Part shown: piece by piece, positions 1 through 9,590 of the stretch
How positions within the stretch are numbered: position 1 is the first letter of the stretch
Layout: each line of letters starts with the position of its first letter
Source of the DNA: Deltaproteobacteria bacterium
GTDB taxonomy: Bacteria > JADJOY01
NCBI GenBank assembly: GCA_016713535.1
Contig: JADJOY010000029.1
Location: 62,001-126,000 of the forward strand
Direction: 5' to 3'
DNA: 64,000 bases
Notes under the pieces: model-generated
What the model was told of the DNA's origin: nothing
The model's input: the letters and a program-made list of their open reading frames with translations, nothing else
The model's database searches: none
Program-made: the position numbers and the translations under genes

Positions 1-491
1 TGCGCAGACCTCCTCCAGTGGAAGCAATGTTCGAAGGTTTCGGATCGACCGGTGCGTGAGCCCCGCGCCCCGCACCGCCCCTGCCGCTTCGAGGCCTGGC
101 GCCGGCCCGTTCCGGCGCAAAACCCCTCGGAAAGCCACGAAAACTACCCACCCTCCTCGCGACGCGTCAAACCCGTTCCGAGCCCGAGCGCCCAGGGAGG
201 GAGTGGGGCGGAGTCGATCGGGGGCAAGGTCAAGCGAAGAGCGTGCCCAATCGTGCCTCGCGAGCCTCGAATCGCACGCAGCACACCGGAATCGCGCGAA
301 ATTCCCGCGTGGGACGCATTCGGTGGACGGGACCGCGCGGGGGCCGGCTGGCGGGTCGGCGGTGGGCGCCAGGGCACTGTGTTTCCGCTCGGTGACGGCG
401 TCGCCACGAGTGCACCGCGAGGTGTCCCGACGTGGTGCGAGTACGGCTCGGCTCGCCGAGCCGCTCGGCGCGTCGGCGTGAGGGGCGAGGC
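1..491. other. Leader region upstream of recD2, no gene seen
   Basis: Open frames exist on both strands here but none has a plausible protein composition; they are Arg/Pro/Ala-rich shadow translations. No tRNA-like fold or clear promoter was recognised. The region presumably holds the recD2 promoter. A GGGGCGAGG stretch just before the ATG at 492 is the likely ribosome binding site. Confidence 0.5.
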
Positions 492-2771
492 ATGACCGAC
501 CCCAAGCTCGACTTCTCGGGGCGACGCTCGGGGCTGCCGCCCCGCGATGCGGCGGACACCGGCGAGGTGCGGCGGATCGAGGGCGAGGTCGAACGCGTCG
601 TGTACGAGAGCCCCGACGGCGGGTACCGTGTGATGCGAATCAAGCCGGACGGGCGAGGCGACCCGGTCAAGGTGGTGGGGCGCTTCCCGCCGCTCTTCCC
701 CGGGCAGACGGTCCGCGCCGAGGGCCGCTGGGAGACCGACCGCCGCTTCGGGCAGCAGTTCCGCGCGACGTCGGTCGAGGTGGTGGCGCCGACCACGCGG
801 GTCGGTGTCGAGCGCTACCTGTCGTCGGGGCTCGTGAAGGGGATCGGTGCGGGCACCGCGAAACGCATCGTCGAGGCGCTCGGCGACGACACGCTGCGCG
901 TGATCGCCGACGACCCCGGGCGCTTGCGCGGCGTGAAGGGGCTCGGCCGCGCCAAGGCCGCGTCCCTCGCCGAGGTGGTCCAGGCGCAGCTCGGCGTGGG
1001 TAGCACCGTGGCGTTCCTGCACTCGATCGGGCTCGGCGCCGGCCTCGCACGCCGGGTGATCGGCGCGTGGGGCAAGGACACCACCCGCCGGATCCAGGCC
1101 AACCCGTACGATCTCGCCACGGAGATCCGCGGCATCGGCTTCCAGACCGCGGACCAGATCGCGCGCACCCTCGGGCTGCCGGCGGACTCGCCGCTCCGCA
1201 TGCGCGCGGGTGTCCTCCACCAGCTCGCCGAGATGGCGAACCGCGGGCACGTCTACGTGCCGGCGGCGGCCCTCGCCGCGGAGGCCGCGCGCGCGCTCGG
1301 CGCCGACCTCGTGCTCGTGGAGGCGGCGATCGGCGACCTCGCCGCGGCCGACCGCGTGGTGCTCGAGGACCTACCGGAGCGAAACGAGCGCGCGGTCTAC
1401 CTGCCGGTGCTGGCGCAGGCCGAGCGTCAGGTCGCGCGCCGCCTCGGCGAGCTGATCCGGGTCGGGGGCCCGAGCGGGGGCCAGAGCGAGAGCGCCGGCG
1501 ACGCCGCCTTCGAGGCCACCGTGGCCGCCGTCGAGCGCGAGCTCCGGATCGAGCTCGCGCCGCTGCAGCGCGACGCCGTGCGCGCCGCGGTCGAGCGCAA
1601 GGTGGTCGTCATCACCGGCGGTCCCGGTACCGGTAAGACCACGATCATCCGCGCCATCGTGCGGCTGCTCCAGCGCGGCGGGAAGCGGCTCGCGCTCGCC
1701 GCGCCGACCGGGCGCGCCGCGCGGCGCATGGCGGAGGCGACCGAGCACGGCGCTGCGACGATCCACCGCCTGCTCGAGTTCCATCCGCCGACGAGCGAGT
1801 TCCAGCGCAACGAGGACCAGCCGCTCGACGTCGATTGGCTGATCGTCGACGAGGCGTCGATGGTCGACCTGCCGCTCATGGAGGCGCTCCTCGAAGCGCT
1901 CAGGCCCGACGCGCGGCTGGTGCTGGTGGGCGACGCCGACCAGCTCCCGAGCGTCGGCCCCGGCGCGGTCCTCGGCGACGTGATCGCCTCGGGTGTGGTC
2001 ACGGTGGTGCGGCTGAGCGAGATCTTCCGCCAGGCGGCCGAGAGCGGGATCGTGGTCAACGCCCACCGCGTCAACCGCGGCGAGGTGCCGAAGGGCGAGC
2101 GCGACGAGTGGCCGGACTTCTTCACCGTCGACCGCGAGGACCCCGGGGACGCGCAGCGCCTGGTGGTCGAGCTCGTCGCGGAGCGCATCCCCGCCAAGTT
2201 CGGGCTCGATCCGATGACGCAGATCCAGGTGCTGGCACCCATGCGCCGTGGCGTCCTCGGCACCCAGGCCCTCAACGAGGTGTTGCGGGCGCGCCTCAAC
2301 CCCGACGGGCCGGAGATCGGCGCCGGCGCGCGTGGCCTGCGCCTCGGCGACCGCGTCATGCAGTTCGCCAACAACTACAAGCTCGAGGTGATGAACGGCG
2401 AGGTTGGGCGGATCGAGGAGCTCGCCGCGGGAGGACAGGAAGTACGGGTGCGCTTCGAGGATCGCGTGGTCGGCTATCCGCGCGGCGAGCTCGACGCCCT
2501 CGACCTCGCGTACGCGTGCTCGATCCACAAGAGCCAGGGCAGCGAGTACCCGGCGGTGGTGATCCCGTTCCACACCCAGCACTACGTGATGCTGAGGCGG
2601 AACCTGCTCTACACCGCGATCACCCGCGGCCGGAAGGTCGTGGTGGTGGTGGGCAACGCCCGCGCAAGGCGGATCGAGGTGCAGGAAACCCAGCTCGAGT
2701 CGCGCTTCACGCGGCTGGCCGAGCGGCTCCGAGCGGCCCGCGCTGGCGGCGAAGCCCCTTCGAGCTCGTAG
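492..2771 (+). CDS. recD2: RecD2-type ATP-dependent DNA helicase
   Basis: Superfamily 1B 5'-3' DNA helicase of the RecD2/TraA-like family, acting in DNA repair without RecBC; 759 aa, close to the usual length. Visible in order: an N-terminal OB-like segment (about residues 18-95), helix-hairpin-helix region (about 110-220), Walker A GGPGTGKTT (about 376-384), Walker B LIVDEAS (about 450), GDADQLPSVGPG, and the C-terminal UvrD-like motifs SIHKSQGSEYP (about 677) and LLYTAITRGRK. The ATG at 492 is chosen over an in-frame GTG 60 bp upstream because the extension is low-complexity Arg-rich and the ATG has a GGGGCGAGG Shine-Dalgarno. The last codons and stop lie inside the left arm of a large hairpin shared with the convergent neighbour. 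Confidence 0.93.
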   Translation: MTDPKLDFSGRRSGLPPRDAADTGEVRRIEGEVERVVYESPDGGYRVMRIKPDGRGDPVKVVGRFPPLFPGQTVRAEGRWETDRRFGQQFRATSVEVVAPTTRVGVERYLSSGLVKGIGAGTAKRIVEALGDDTLRVIADDPGRLRGVKGLGRAKAASLAEVVQAQLGVGSTVAFLHSIGLGAGLARRVIGAWGKDTTRRIQANPYDLATEIRGIGFQTADQIARTLGLPADSPLRMRAGVLHQLAEMANRGHVYVPAAALAAEAARALGADLVLVEAAIGDLAAADRVVLEDLPERNERAVYLPVLAQAERQVARRLGELIRVGGPSGGQSESAGDAAFEATVAAVERELRIELAPLQRDAVRAAVERKVVVITGGPGTGKTTIIRAIVRLLQRGGKRLALAAPTGRAARRMAEATEHGAATIHRLLEFHPPTSEFQRNEDQPLDVDWLIVDEASMVDLPLMEALLEALRPDARLVLVGDADQLPSVGPGAVLGDVIASGVVTVVRLSEIFRQAAESGIVVNAHRVNRGEVPKGERDEWPDFFTVDREDPGDAQRLVVELVAERIPAKFGLDPMTQIQVLAPMRRGVLGTQALNEVLRARLNPDGPEIGAGARGLRLGDRVMQFANNYKLEVMNGEVGRIEELAAGGQEVRVRFEDRVVGYPRGELDALDLAYACSIHKSQGSEYPAVVIPFHTQHYVMLRRNLLYTAITRGRKVVVVVGNARARRIEVQETQLESRFTRLAERLRAARAGGEAPSSS

Positions 2772-2834
2772 CGCGGGGGGCTCGTCCCCCGCCCGTCAGC
2801 TCAGCGCGGGACGAGCCCCCGCGCTACGAGCTCG
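2761..2834. terminator. Long GC-rich hairpin between convergent genes, repeat family A
   Basis: The left arm (2761-2792) and right arm (2806-2834) are near-perfect reverse complements (GAGCTCGTAGCGCGGGGG then CTCGTCCC), giving a stem of almost 29 bp with small bulges. Both convergent genes stop inside it: the recD2 TAG at 2769-2771 and the radical SAM TGA at 2801-2803. It probably works as a bidirectional terminator. The same GTAGCGCGGGGGCTCGTCCCC core recurs near 23526, 47018 and 50098, so this is a dispersed element rather than a one-off terminator. Termination is inferred; there is no U-tract. Confidence 0.65.
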
Positions 2835-4404
2835 GCCGTGTCGGGGACGGCCGGCGGCCGCGCCGTATGCGCGAGACGGGTGGCGGAGGGTGGCACGAGC
2901 CCGAGACGGCGGGCCGTCGAGCGCGCGAGTGTCGCGGCGTAGTGACGGACGTAGGCGCGCTCCTCGCGCCCGGCGCGGCGAACCACGCCGGCGGCGACCG
3001 CCGCGAAGGCCAGCGCAGCGACCAGCGGGCGGGGCCAGCGCGCGAACCAGCGCGGGTCGACGCGCGTGCGCAGCGCCCGCGGCAACCACGGGAAGAGCCG
3101 GAACACGAGGTCGTGGCCGCGCAGCAGCGCGCGGCCGCCTCGTCGCCGCCGCTCGCCGCCGCGGAGTCGTGGTAGGCGGCGAGGTCGCCGTCCTCGATGG
3201 CATCGACGTCCGCGGGCGTGAGTCTCCTCGCGGCGAGCCCTTGCTGGATCATCTCGGTGCCGGGGAAGTAGGTCGCCCAGTAGATCGAGATCCGCGTCGG
3301 CGCGTGGCGCGCGTAGAAGACGCGGGCGCGGTCCTGGGCGTCGTCCGGCTCGCCCGGCAGGCCCAGGATGTGGTCCACCTGCACCGGGACCCCGCGTCCC
3401 TCGAGGGCCTCGATCGCGCGCGCCACGTGGTGGGTGCGCTCGTAGCGCTTCAGGTCGTGCTTGAAGCCGTCGTCGATCGACTGCACGCCGATCTGCACGC
3501 CGACGCACCCGGCGGGCGCGAGCCAGCTCGCGATCTCGTCGTCGACGTAGCGCGGATGGCTCATGCACCGGAACAGGGCGCCGATCTCGCGCCGGTAGCG
3601 CTCGAGAAAGGGCGCCAGCCACTCCCGGTCGACGGTGAACACGTCGTCCTGGAAGTTCACCAGCCCGAGCCCGCCGTAGCGCGCGCGGGCGGCGCCGAGC
3701 TCGTCGAGGACGTGCGCGACGCCGCGCTGCCTCACGTAGCGCCCGCCGTCGCCGTCGGGCAGCTCCACGAAGAAGTTGTTGAAGCAGAACGTACACCGGT
3801 ACGGACAACCGCGAGAGGCGACCGTGAGATAGGGATCGGCGACCCGCAGGTGCTCTTCCCAGAGCGTCTTGTCGAAGTGGGGCAGGGAGTCGAGGTCGGC
3901 GAAGAACGGTAGCTGCGGGCCGGCCACCGTCCGTCCCTCGCCGTCTCGGTAGCGCAGGTTGGGCAGCGCGCCGTGCGGACCGCCGCCCTCGAGGGCCCGC
4001 AGCAGCGCGGGAAAGGCGACGTCTCCCTCGCCCACGCACACGTAATCGACCGCGTCGTGCTCGAGCACGCGGTCGGCGACGGCCGACGGGTGCACGCCGC
4101 CGAACACCACGCGCAGCCCGGGCAGGCGCTCCTTCGCCGCGCGCGCCAGCTCGAGCATCCACCGGTAGGTGTTGGTGAGCACCGAGCACGCGAGCACGTC
4201 CGGGCGTTGCGCGACGATCGCCGCGAGGGCCTCGGCGCGGTCGTCGAGCGCGGCGGCGAGGCGCGGCGCGCGCAGGAAGTAGCGATCGTCGAAGAGCGCC
4301 GCGCTGAACGCGAGGCCGACGTCGTGGCCCTCCCGGCGAGCGAGGGCCGAGAGCTGGCTCAGCGCGAGCTGCTCACAACCGAGGGCGAGGAAGGTGACGC
4401 GCAC
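2801..4404 (-). CDS. B12-binding-type radical SAM protein, frameshifted near the C-terminus
   Basis: Cobalamin-binding-domain radical SAM protein (BchE/MiaB-like superfamily, class B methyltransferase-like). The N-terminal Rossmann B12 domain (about residues 1-150, with FGGVHPSAV) is followed by the radical SAM core with the CPYRCTFC (CxxxCxxC) [4Fe-4S] motif and GVQIGVQSID. The substrate cannot be predicted. The reading frame breaks between about 3130 and 3150: up to SGGDEAAA one minus frame is good, afterwards another continues sensibly (LLRGHDLVFRLFPWLPRAL) to the stop at 2801, whereas the original frame degenerates to Arg/Ser/Pro-rich residues until 2824. Restoring one base gives about 534 aa, with a hydrophobic C-terminal segment that may touch the membrane. 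It may be a sequencing error or a real lesion. Confidence 0.8.
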
Positions 4405-4481
4405 GAAGCGGACGAGCCGGTGGACGCGGGGTCCACCGACCGTACGCCTCGCTCATCCGCGGGCGCAACCCGTCGGATACG

Positions 4482-4508
4482 AAAAGCCTCTAACCGCGTT
4501 CAGCGGTC
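4482..4508 (-). terminator. Weak hairpin plus T-run downstream of the CSLREA gene
   Basis: Read on the minus strand, a short stem (ACCGC, loop, GCGGT) directly follows the CSLREA stop at 4510, and TTTT comes a few bases later. It fits a weak intrinsic terminator for the pdxA-GH36-CSLREA transcript before the radical SAM gene. The stem is only 5-6 bp. Confidence 0.3.
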
Positions 4509-4509
4509 T

Positions 4510-5811
4510 TCAGGCCCCCGCTCGGGTCATGGCCCGGCGGCGGCGCAGCCGGAATGCGAGCGCGACGGCCAGCGGCGAGAGCGGCAGCGCCACGCCGAGG
4601 GGATCGATCGTGAGGCCGCGCCCCGGCTCGTTCGCGACCATCGCCATGCAGCCGGGGCGGCGCTCGACGGCGCCGATGTCGCAGGCGCCGCTCTGCGGGC
4701 GCGCGACTCCGCGCTCGTCGGTCGCCTGACAGCTCGCGGGATCGGCCGCGTTGTAAGCGGGGCTCGACGCGGCGGGCATGTGAGTCTCGACGAGCGCGAA
4801 GTTGCTCGAGAGCGGTCCGATGCCGGCGCTCGCGACGCCCGGCTGATCGAACGGCTGGGTGAGCGGGCAGGTGGTGCCCGGGCTCTCGAGGTTGCCGCCG
4901 AGCGACGTGATCGTGCCGGTGCCGAACACGGCGCAGCTCCCGTCGATCAGGGTGTTGGCGAGGGTGGCGGTGCCGCCCTGCTGGACGACGATGTCGTTGT
5001 CGTAGCCCCGCTGCGCGAGGGTGAGCGAGAACGGGGCGTGGACGATCGTGAGGTGGCCGGTGGTGTAGGGCACGCTGATCGCCGCGAAGGCCCCGTAGCC
5101 CGGCGAGATCGAGACCGCCGTGTTACCGCTGATCGTCGAGTTCACGAGCAGCGCCTGGCCGTAGAACGCCGCCGCCGGCGAGTAGGAGGCGGTGTTGTCG
5201 CGGATGGTGGTGTCGCGGATCTCGAGGAAGCCCGCCTGGTACTGGTAGACACCGCCGGCCTCGCCGTAGAGCCCCGGCACGTTGTTGCGGATCACGTCGC
5301 GCAAGAGCGCGGTCTTGCCGTTCGACTCGACGTAGATGCCGCCGCCGTGGGCGACGAGCGGGTTGCCGCCGCGGATGGTCATGTCGGAGATCACGGTGGT
5401 GTCGTTCCAGCGGATGTGGAACACGCGGTCCACGGCGTGTGCGTCCACGATCGTGAGCGGCGCGCCCGAGCCCTTGATCTGCAGGTCGTCGGTGATGTCG
5501 AGGTCGCCGGTGAGGTTCGCGTCGTCGTAGAGGCCGGCGATCGAGAGGTCGTAGGTGCCGGGCGGCAGCGAGATCAGGTCGATGGTGGGGCTGGGCTGGC
5601 CGGCCGGGCACGCGTCCACCGCCGCGTTGGTGTTGGCGGCGAGGATCGCCTCGCGCAGCGTGCAGTTGCCGTTGGGGCCGAGGTTCAGGTCGTCGGTGGT
5701 GGCGTTGACCGTCATGGTCGTCGCCCTCGCCGAAGTGGCCGCGAGCGAGGTGGCGAGAAGCGCCGTGGCGAGGGCGGCGCGGACGAGGGGTCGATTCGGG
5801 ATCTTCTTCAT
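4510..5811 (-). CDS. Secreted CSLREA / choice-of-anchor Q protein (paralog 1)
   Basis: 433-aa exported protein of unknown function. The start is MKKIPNRPLVRAALATALL, a classical signal peptide ending near ARA. A CSLREA-type motif follows (NGNCTLREAILAANTN, about residues 50-65), then beta-helix-like turns rich in GG, N and T (GGGIYVES, NSTISGNT). The CDIGAVE motif near the C-terminus is typical of choice-of-anchor Q domains, and a hydrophobic stretch plus RLRRRR tail suggests a sorting or anchoring signal. Its ATG overlaps the stop of the upstream GH36 gene (ATGA), so it is translationally coupled to it. Two longer paralogs lie at 10988 and 12825 on the other strand. The family assignment is firm; the role (adhesin or surface beta-helix) is inference. 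Confidence 0.85.
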   Translation of the reverse strand: MKKIPNRPLVRAALATALLATSLAATSARATTMTVNATTDDLNLGPNGNCTLREAILAANTNAAVDACPAGQPSPTIDLISLPPGTYDLSIAGLYDDANLTGDLDITDDLQIKGSGAPLTIVDAHAVDRVFHIRWNDTTVISDMTIRGGNPLVAHGGGIYVESNGKTALLRDVIRNNVPGLYGEAGGVYQYQAGFLEIRDTTIRDNTASYSPAAAFYGQALLVNSTISGNTAVSISPGYGAFAAISVPYTTGHLTIVHAPFSLTLAQRGYDNDIVVQQGGTATLANTLIDGSCAVFGTGTITSLGGNLESPGTTCPLTQPFDQPGVASAGIGPLSSNFALVETHMPAASSPAYNAADPASCQATDERGVARPQSGACDIGAVERRPGCMAMVANEPGRGLTIDPLGVALPLSPLAVALAFRLRRRRAMTRAGA

Positions 5812-7692
5812 GGCGACGATTCTTTCACGAGCACGACCTGCGGCGCGACCGCCCGGGAGCGGCGCTCGAGGCGATAGGTGCGAGGGGCGGCGCTGGCGGC
5901 CGTGAAGCGCAGCTCGGTGGCGAGGCCGTCGGGCTCGCCGCCGTCGGGGACGTGGACGCGGCCTTGACCGAGAGCGAGGAGCGCCTCGACCTCGCCGAGG
6001 TCGGGCGTGCTGCGCGCGAAGTCGTGGCCCAGCGAGACGAGGTGCGCGCCGAGGACGTTCACCGTCGCCACCAGCGCCTGCAGCGCCGGTGGGATGCCGT
6101 CGAACACGATCGCGTCGGGGTCCGCGCCGAAGAGCCGCCCGCCCAGGAACGCGCGCGCCAGCGTGGTCGCGACGTTGTTGCGGATCCCCGGCGAGGCCCG
6201 CTCGTTCACGAGCCGCTGCACCGGCGTGAGCCAGCGGTTGGTGCCGTAGGCCGTGTCCGGGCTGAGCCGCTGGCAGTCGACCCAGCCGGTGTTGGCGAGC
6301 AGCGGCGCGATCGCCGACACCAGCGTGGCGTCGCCGGCGCCGCGGCGGAGCGCCTCGAGTCCGCGCGCGTACGCCATGGCGCGGGTCGCGCCGCGATCGA
6401 AGCGCGCCCCCGGCGCCGCGGCGCCGGTCAAGAAGTCGATCTTGAGGATCTCGAAGCCAAGGGCCACGAGGCGCGCCGCCGTCTCCTCCACGTGGGCCAG
6501 CACCTCGGGGTGCGTGGTGTCGAGGGCGTAGGTCGGCGTGGGCTTGCCGTAGCTCAGGATCATCGCGGTCGCGAGTGGTCGGCCGCGCTCGTCGCGCAGC
6601 AACCAGTCGGGATGCGCCTTCGCGAGCCGCGACTCGGCGGCGGCCGCGAACGGCGCGATCCAGAGCCCCGCCGTGTAGCCCGCGTCGCGGATGTGGCGTG
6701 CCAGTGCACCGAGCCCGCTCGGCAGCCGTGGGCTCGGGTCGAGCCAGTCGCCGTGGGCGGTCTGGTAACCATCGTCGACGATCACGCTGTCGACCGGCAC
6801 GCGGTGCGCGACGAGCGCGGCGACGCGCTCGTGGACGTAGCGCTCGTCGAGCCCCTTGTAGGCGCCGGCGTACCAGGTAGCCCACGCCACGCGGCGGCGA
6901 GCGGGGACGCGCGCGCCGCAGCGCGCGCCGAGCCGCTCGGCCCAGCGCTCGAGCAACACGTCGCCGCTCGCGCCGCTCAGGAACACGACGGGCTCGAAGG
7001 CGAGCGACCCACCCGGGAGGAGCTCGGCGCCGTCGGCCCACTGGGTGACGGCGAGGCCCTCGTCGGTGGCGTCGAAGGCGAAGCTGCTGAAGGCGGCGCG
7101 GAAGCCGAGCGCGCCCGCCACCAGCGCCGGTCCACCGGGTCGGGTGGCGATCGCGAGCACGCCTTCGCTGGTGGTGCGGCCCTTGCGCGTCGGCGCGGAC
7201 GGATGCGGGTCGTGGATCATCCACCGCAGCCAGCGCGGCAGGAGCCACGGCGGCACCCGCAGCTCGAGCGCGGGATCGCCGGCGGCGGCGTCGATCCAGC
7301 CGGCGGGAGACGACACGGACCAGCCGTGCTTGAAGACCCGCGCGGCGTACCCGCCGCCCGGGACGCGAACGCGCGCCACCGGCAGCTCGAGCGCGTGGAG
7401 GTGGACGGTGGCGTTGCCGGTGTTCGCGACCGTGGCCTCGAGGGTGAGTGCCTCGGCATCGGTGCGAACCGTCACGTCGAGGGCGACCCCGCTCAGCGGC
7501 TCGGTCGCGCGCGTGGACGTGGCCGTCGCCCTCGCGCGCGAGGAGCGCCGTGCGATGACCCGGGTCGAGCGTCATGCGCGCGCCGGCGAGCTCGAACGTG
7601 AGTCGTGGCACGAGCCCCTCGAGGGCGAAGCCGCCCGCGAGCTCGGCGTCGAGCGCGCCGCGCTCCGCCACGCGGATGGTCGGGCGGTTCAC
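5808..7692 (-). CDS. GH36-like alpha-galactosidase (clan GH-D), frameshifted near the N-terminus
   Basis: Retaining alpha-galactosidase-like glycoside hydrolase. The TIM barrel is clear: VDSVIVDDGYQ, AGLWIAPF, and the KIDFL motif carrying the probable catalytic nucleophile Asp, followed by RLSPDTA with a candidate acid/base Asp. No signal peptide, so probably cytoplasmic. The obvious frame opens only at about 7475, but an N-terminal beta-domain-like segment (FALEGLVPRLTFELAG) lies in another frame and joins it at the (CG)n run at 7506-7513; one net base explains the shift. The true start is then a GTG at 7692 whose GTGA overlaps the pdxA stop, giving about 627 aa. It ends in an ATGA overlap with the CSLREA gene. 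Substrate specificity cannot be read from sequence. Confidence 0.82.
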
Positions 7693-8777
7693 GTGGGCGA
7701 CGGTGGGGCCGACGAGAGAGACGACGTGGCGGGTGCCGCGGACGCGGCGGCGTGACGGGCGAGGCGCGCGGCGAGCGCGATCGCCTCCTCCATGCTCCGC
7801 GCCGTCGCGAGCGGACGCCCGCGGCGGCGCTTCCCGGCGAGCTCGAAGGCGGTGCCGTGGTCGGGCGAGGTGCGGATGAGCGGCACTCCGAGCGTCACGT
7901 TCACGCCGGTCTCGAAGCCGGTGAGCTTGAGCGGGATCAGCCCCTGGTCGTGATAGAGGCAGACCACCGCGTCGAACTCGCCGCGCACCGCGCGCACGAA
8001 CAGCGTGTCGGCGGCGAGCGGCCCGGACACGTCCAGGCCGGCGGTGCGCAGTCGCGCCGCGAGCGGCGCGATCCAGGCGGCTTCCTCGGGGCCGATCGCG
8101 CCGGAGTCGCCGGCGTGGGGATTGAGCGCCGCGAGGGCGAGCCGCGGGCGGGCAAGGCCGAATCGCTCGCGTAGCTCGCGCTCGGTGACCACGATCGCGC
8201 GCTCGACCTTCGCCGGCGTGAGCGCCGCGGGGACGTCCTTGAGCGCGAGGTGAGTGGTCGCGAGCGCGACGCGCAGCTTGTCGTTGGCGAGCATCATGAT
8301 GGGCTCGGGGGCGTGGATGCGCTCGGCGAGCCACTCGGTGTGGCCGATGAAGCCGGCGATCCCGGCCGCCTGGACCTCGCCCTTGCTGAGCGGCGCGGTC
8401 ACGATCGCGTCGGCGTCACCCTGGTGCGCGAGGTCGACGGCGCGCTCGAACCAGGCGAGCGCCGCGCGCGCGCCGTCGTGGTTCGGCGAGCCGGGGACGG
8501 GCAGGGGGCCGAGCGGGGCGTCGAGCTGGTGGACCGCGATCGCGCCCTCGGGCACCGCGCGCCCGGGTCGATGGCTGACCACGCGCGTGCCGGGGGTGAG
8601 CTCGCGGACCAGCCGGCGCACCAGCGCGAGGTCGCCGACGACGATCGGCTCGATGGCACCGTAGCGGCGGTGCCGGGACGGCGCGAGCGCCATCACGGTG
8701 ACCTCCGGGCCGATCCCGGCGGGATCGCCGAGCGAGATCGCGAGCCGCACGGGCTTGGGTCGGGGTGCGCGCCTCAT
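7689..8777 (-). CDS. pdxA: 4-hydroxythreonine-4-phosphate dehydrogenase
   Basis: NAD-dependent PdxA enzyme of the DXP-dependent pyridoxal 5'-phosphate pathway; it oxidises 4-phosphohydroxy-L-threonine, whose product decarboxylates. 362 aa, slightly longer than the usual ~330. Motifs seen: SLGDPAGIGPEV at the N-terminus, TAPLSKGEVQAAG and GHTEWLAERI, and metal/substrate-binding HDQGLIPLK and TSPDHGTAFE. It heads an unusual leftward operon in which it is coupled by a GTGA overlap to a GH36 glycosidase and then a CSLREA surface protein. No other pdx gene is nearby. In some bacteria PdxA paralogs (PdxA2) act in other pathways, but nothing here supports that. Confidence 0.92.
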   Translation of the reverse strand: MRRAPRPKPVRLAISLGDPAGIGPEVTVMALAPSRHRRYGAIEPIVVGDLALVRRLVRELTPGTRVVSHRPGRAVPEGAIAVHQLDAPLGPLPVPGSPNHDGARAALAWFERAVDLAHQGDADAIVTAPLSKGEVQAAGIAGFIGHTEWLAERIHAPEPIMMLANDKLRVALATTHLALKDVPAALTPAKVERAIVVTERELRERFGLARPRLALAALNPHAGDSGAIGPEEAAWIAPLAARLRTAGLDVSGPLAADTLFVRAVRGEFDAVVCLYHDQGLIPLKLTGFETGVNVTLGVPLIRTSPDHGTAFELAGKRRRGRPLATARSMEEAIALAARLARHAAASAAPATSSLSSAPPSPT

Positions 8778-8931
8778 GGCGCTTCGAGGCTAGCGATCAC
8801 GGCGCGAGTGGACAACGCGGAGGCCGTGGCGCCGGCGCGTCCGAATGCGATCGAGAGCCTCGTCGACGCGGCGGCAGTGCCTGTCGCCGGCCGCGCAGGC
8901 GCGCGGCCCTCCAGGGCGCTCGATCCCGGTC

Positions 8932-8998
8932 GTTTTGGAGGGCGGGCGGGGACGGGCCCCGCCCCTACGGACTCGCAGGGTCTTGACGAAGACCCCGG
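8932..8998. repeat. Degenerate copy of palindromic repeat family C
   Basis: Contains GGACGGGCCCCGCCCCTA and ends with AGGGTCTTGACGAAGACCCC, the terminal module of family C. It lies directly beside the fuller copy at 9014-9095 in the gap between ssb and pdxA. It appears to be an eroded tandem duplicate. Confidence 0.6.
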
Positions 8999-9013
8999 AC
9001 GCGCCGACGGCGC

Positions 9014-9095
9014 GCGCCGCTTTCGCGGCGGCCTTTGGGGTGGGGCCCCGCGAAAACCACGCTTTTCGTGGGGCGGGGTCTTGACGAAGACGCCG
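9014..9095. repeat. Palindromic repeat family C, copy just downstream of ssb
   Basis: Modules in order: a GC hairpin, TTTGGGGTGGGGCCCCGC, a variable stem-loop (CGAAAA..TTTTCG), then GGGGCGGGGTCTTGACGAAG. The same order with a different central stem-loop occurs at 55091-55174, and an inverted copy lies at 24915-24977. It begins 6 bp past the ssb stop, so it may terminate ssb transcription. Confidence 0.7.
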
Positions 9096-9101
9096 GGAAG
9101 C

Positions 9102-9590
9102 TCAGAACGGGACGTCGTCGTCGTCGCCGCCGCCGCTGGGGGGCGGCCCGTAATCGTCGAAGCCGCCGCCGCTCGGGCCCTGGTCGTAGCCTCCGCCACC
9201 TCCGCCGCCGCCACCACCTCCGCCACCGCGCGGACCGCCACCACCTCCGCCACCGCCCTCTCCAGCGCGGTCGAGGAACTTCACGTCTCGGGCGACGATC
9301 TCGGTCGTGTAGCGCTTGGCGCCGGTCTTGTCCTGCCACTCGCGGGTCTGGATCCGACCCTCGACGAAGATCTGGCTGCCCTTCTTGAGGAAGCGCTCGC
9401 AGTTGTCGGCGGTCTTCCCGAACACCACCACGCGGTGCCACTCGGTGCGCTTCTGGCGCTCGCCGCGCTGGTCCTGCCACACCTCGTCGGTGGTGAGGTT
9501 GAGCTGCACCACCTTGCTGCCGCCGGTGGTGGCGCGTCCCTCGGGATCGCGCCCCAGCCGACCGACCAGGATCACCTTGTTGATCGTCAC
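9102..9590 (-). CDS. ssb: Single-stranded DNA-binding protein
   Basis: Essential ssDNA-binding protein for replication, recombination and repair; 162 aa. The OB fold spans about residues 1-110 ([50 protein letters not shown]). A very Gly-rich linker with two poly-Gly runs follows, then the acidic tail DDDDVPF, the partner-docking tip found on bacterial SSBs. All hallmarks are intact. It probably has its own promoter in the AT-rich stretch upstream (9812-9930), and its 3' end abuts a family C palindrome. Confidence 0.96.
   Translation of the reverse strand: MTINKVILVGRLGRDPEGRATTGGSKVVQLNLTTDEVWQDQRGERQKRTEWHRVVVFGKTADNCERFLKKGSQIFVEGRIQTREWQDKTGAKRYTTEIVARDVKFLDRAGEGGGGGGGGPRGGGGGGGGGGGGGYDQGPSGGGFDDYGPPPSGGGDDDDVPF

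Noticed and set aside
4510-8334. One very long minus-strand frame of over 1,200 codons
   Set aside because: Only the last 433 codons are a real gene; the rest is an Arg/Ala/Pro-rich shadow of GH36 and pdxA apart from a short stretch that is the shifted GH36 N-terminus.
9155-9290. Poly-Gly coding stretch in ssb as a frameshift or assembly fault
   Set aside because: The frame continues to a normal DDDDVPF tail, and Gly-rich linkers are normal in SSB proteins.
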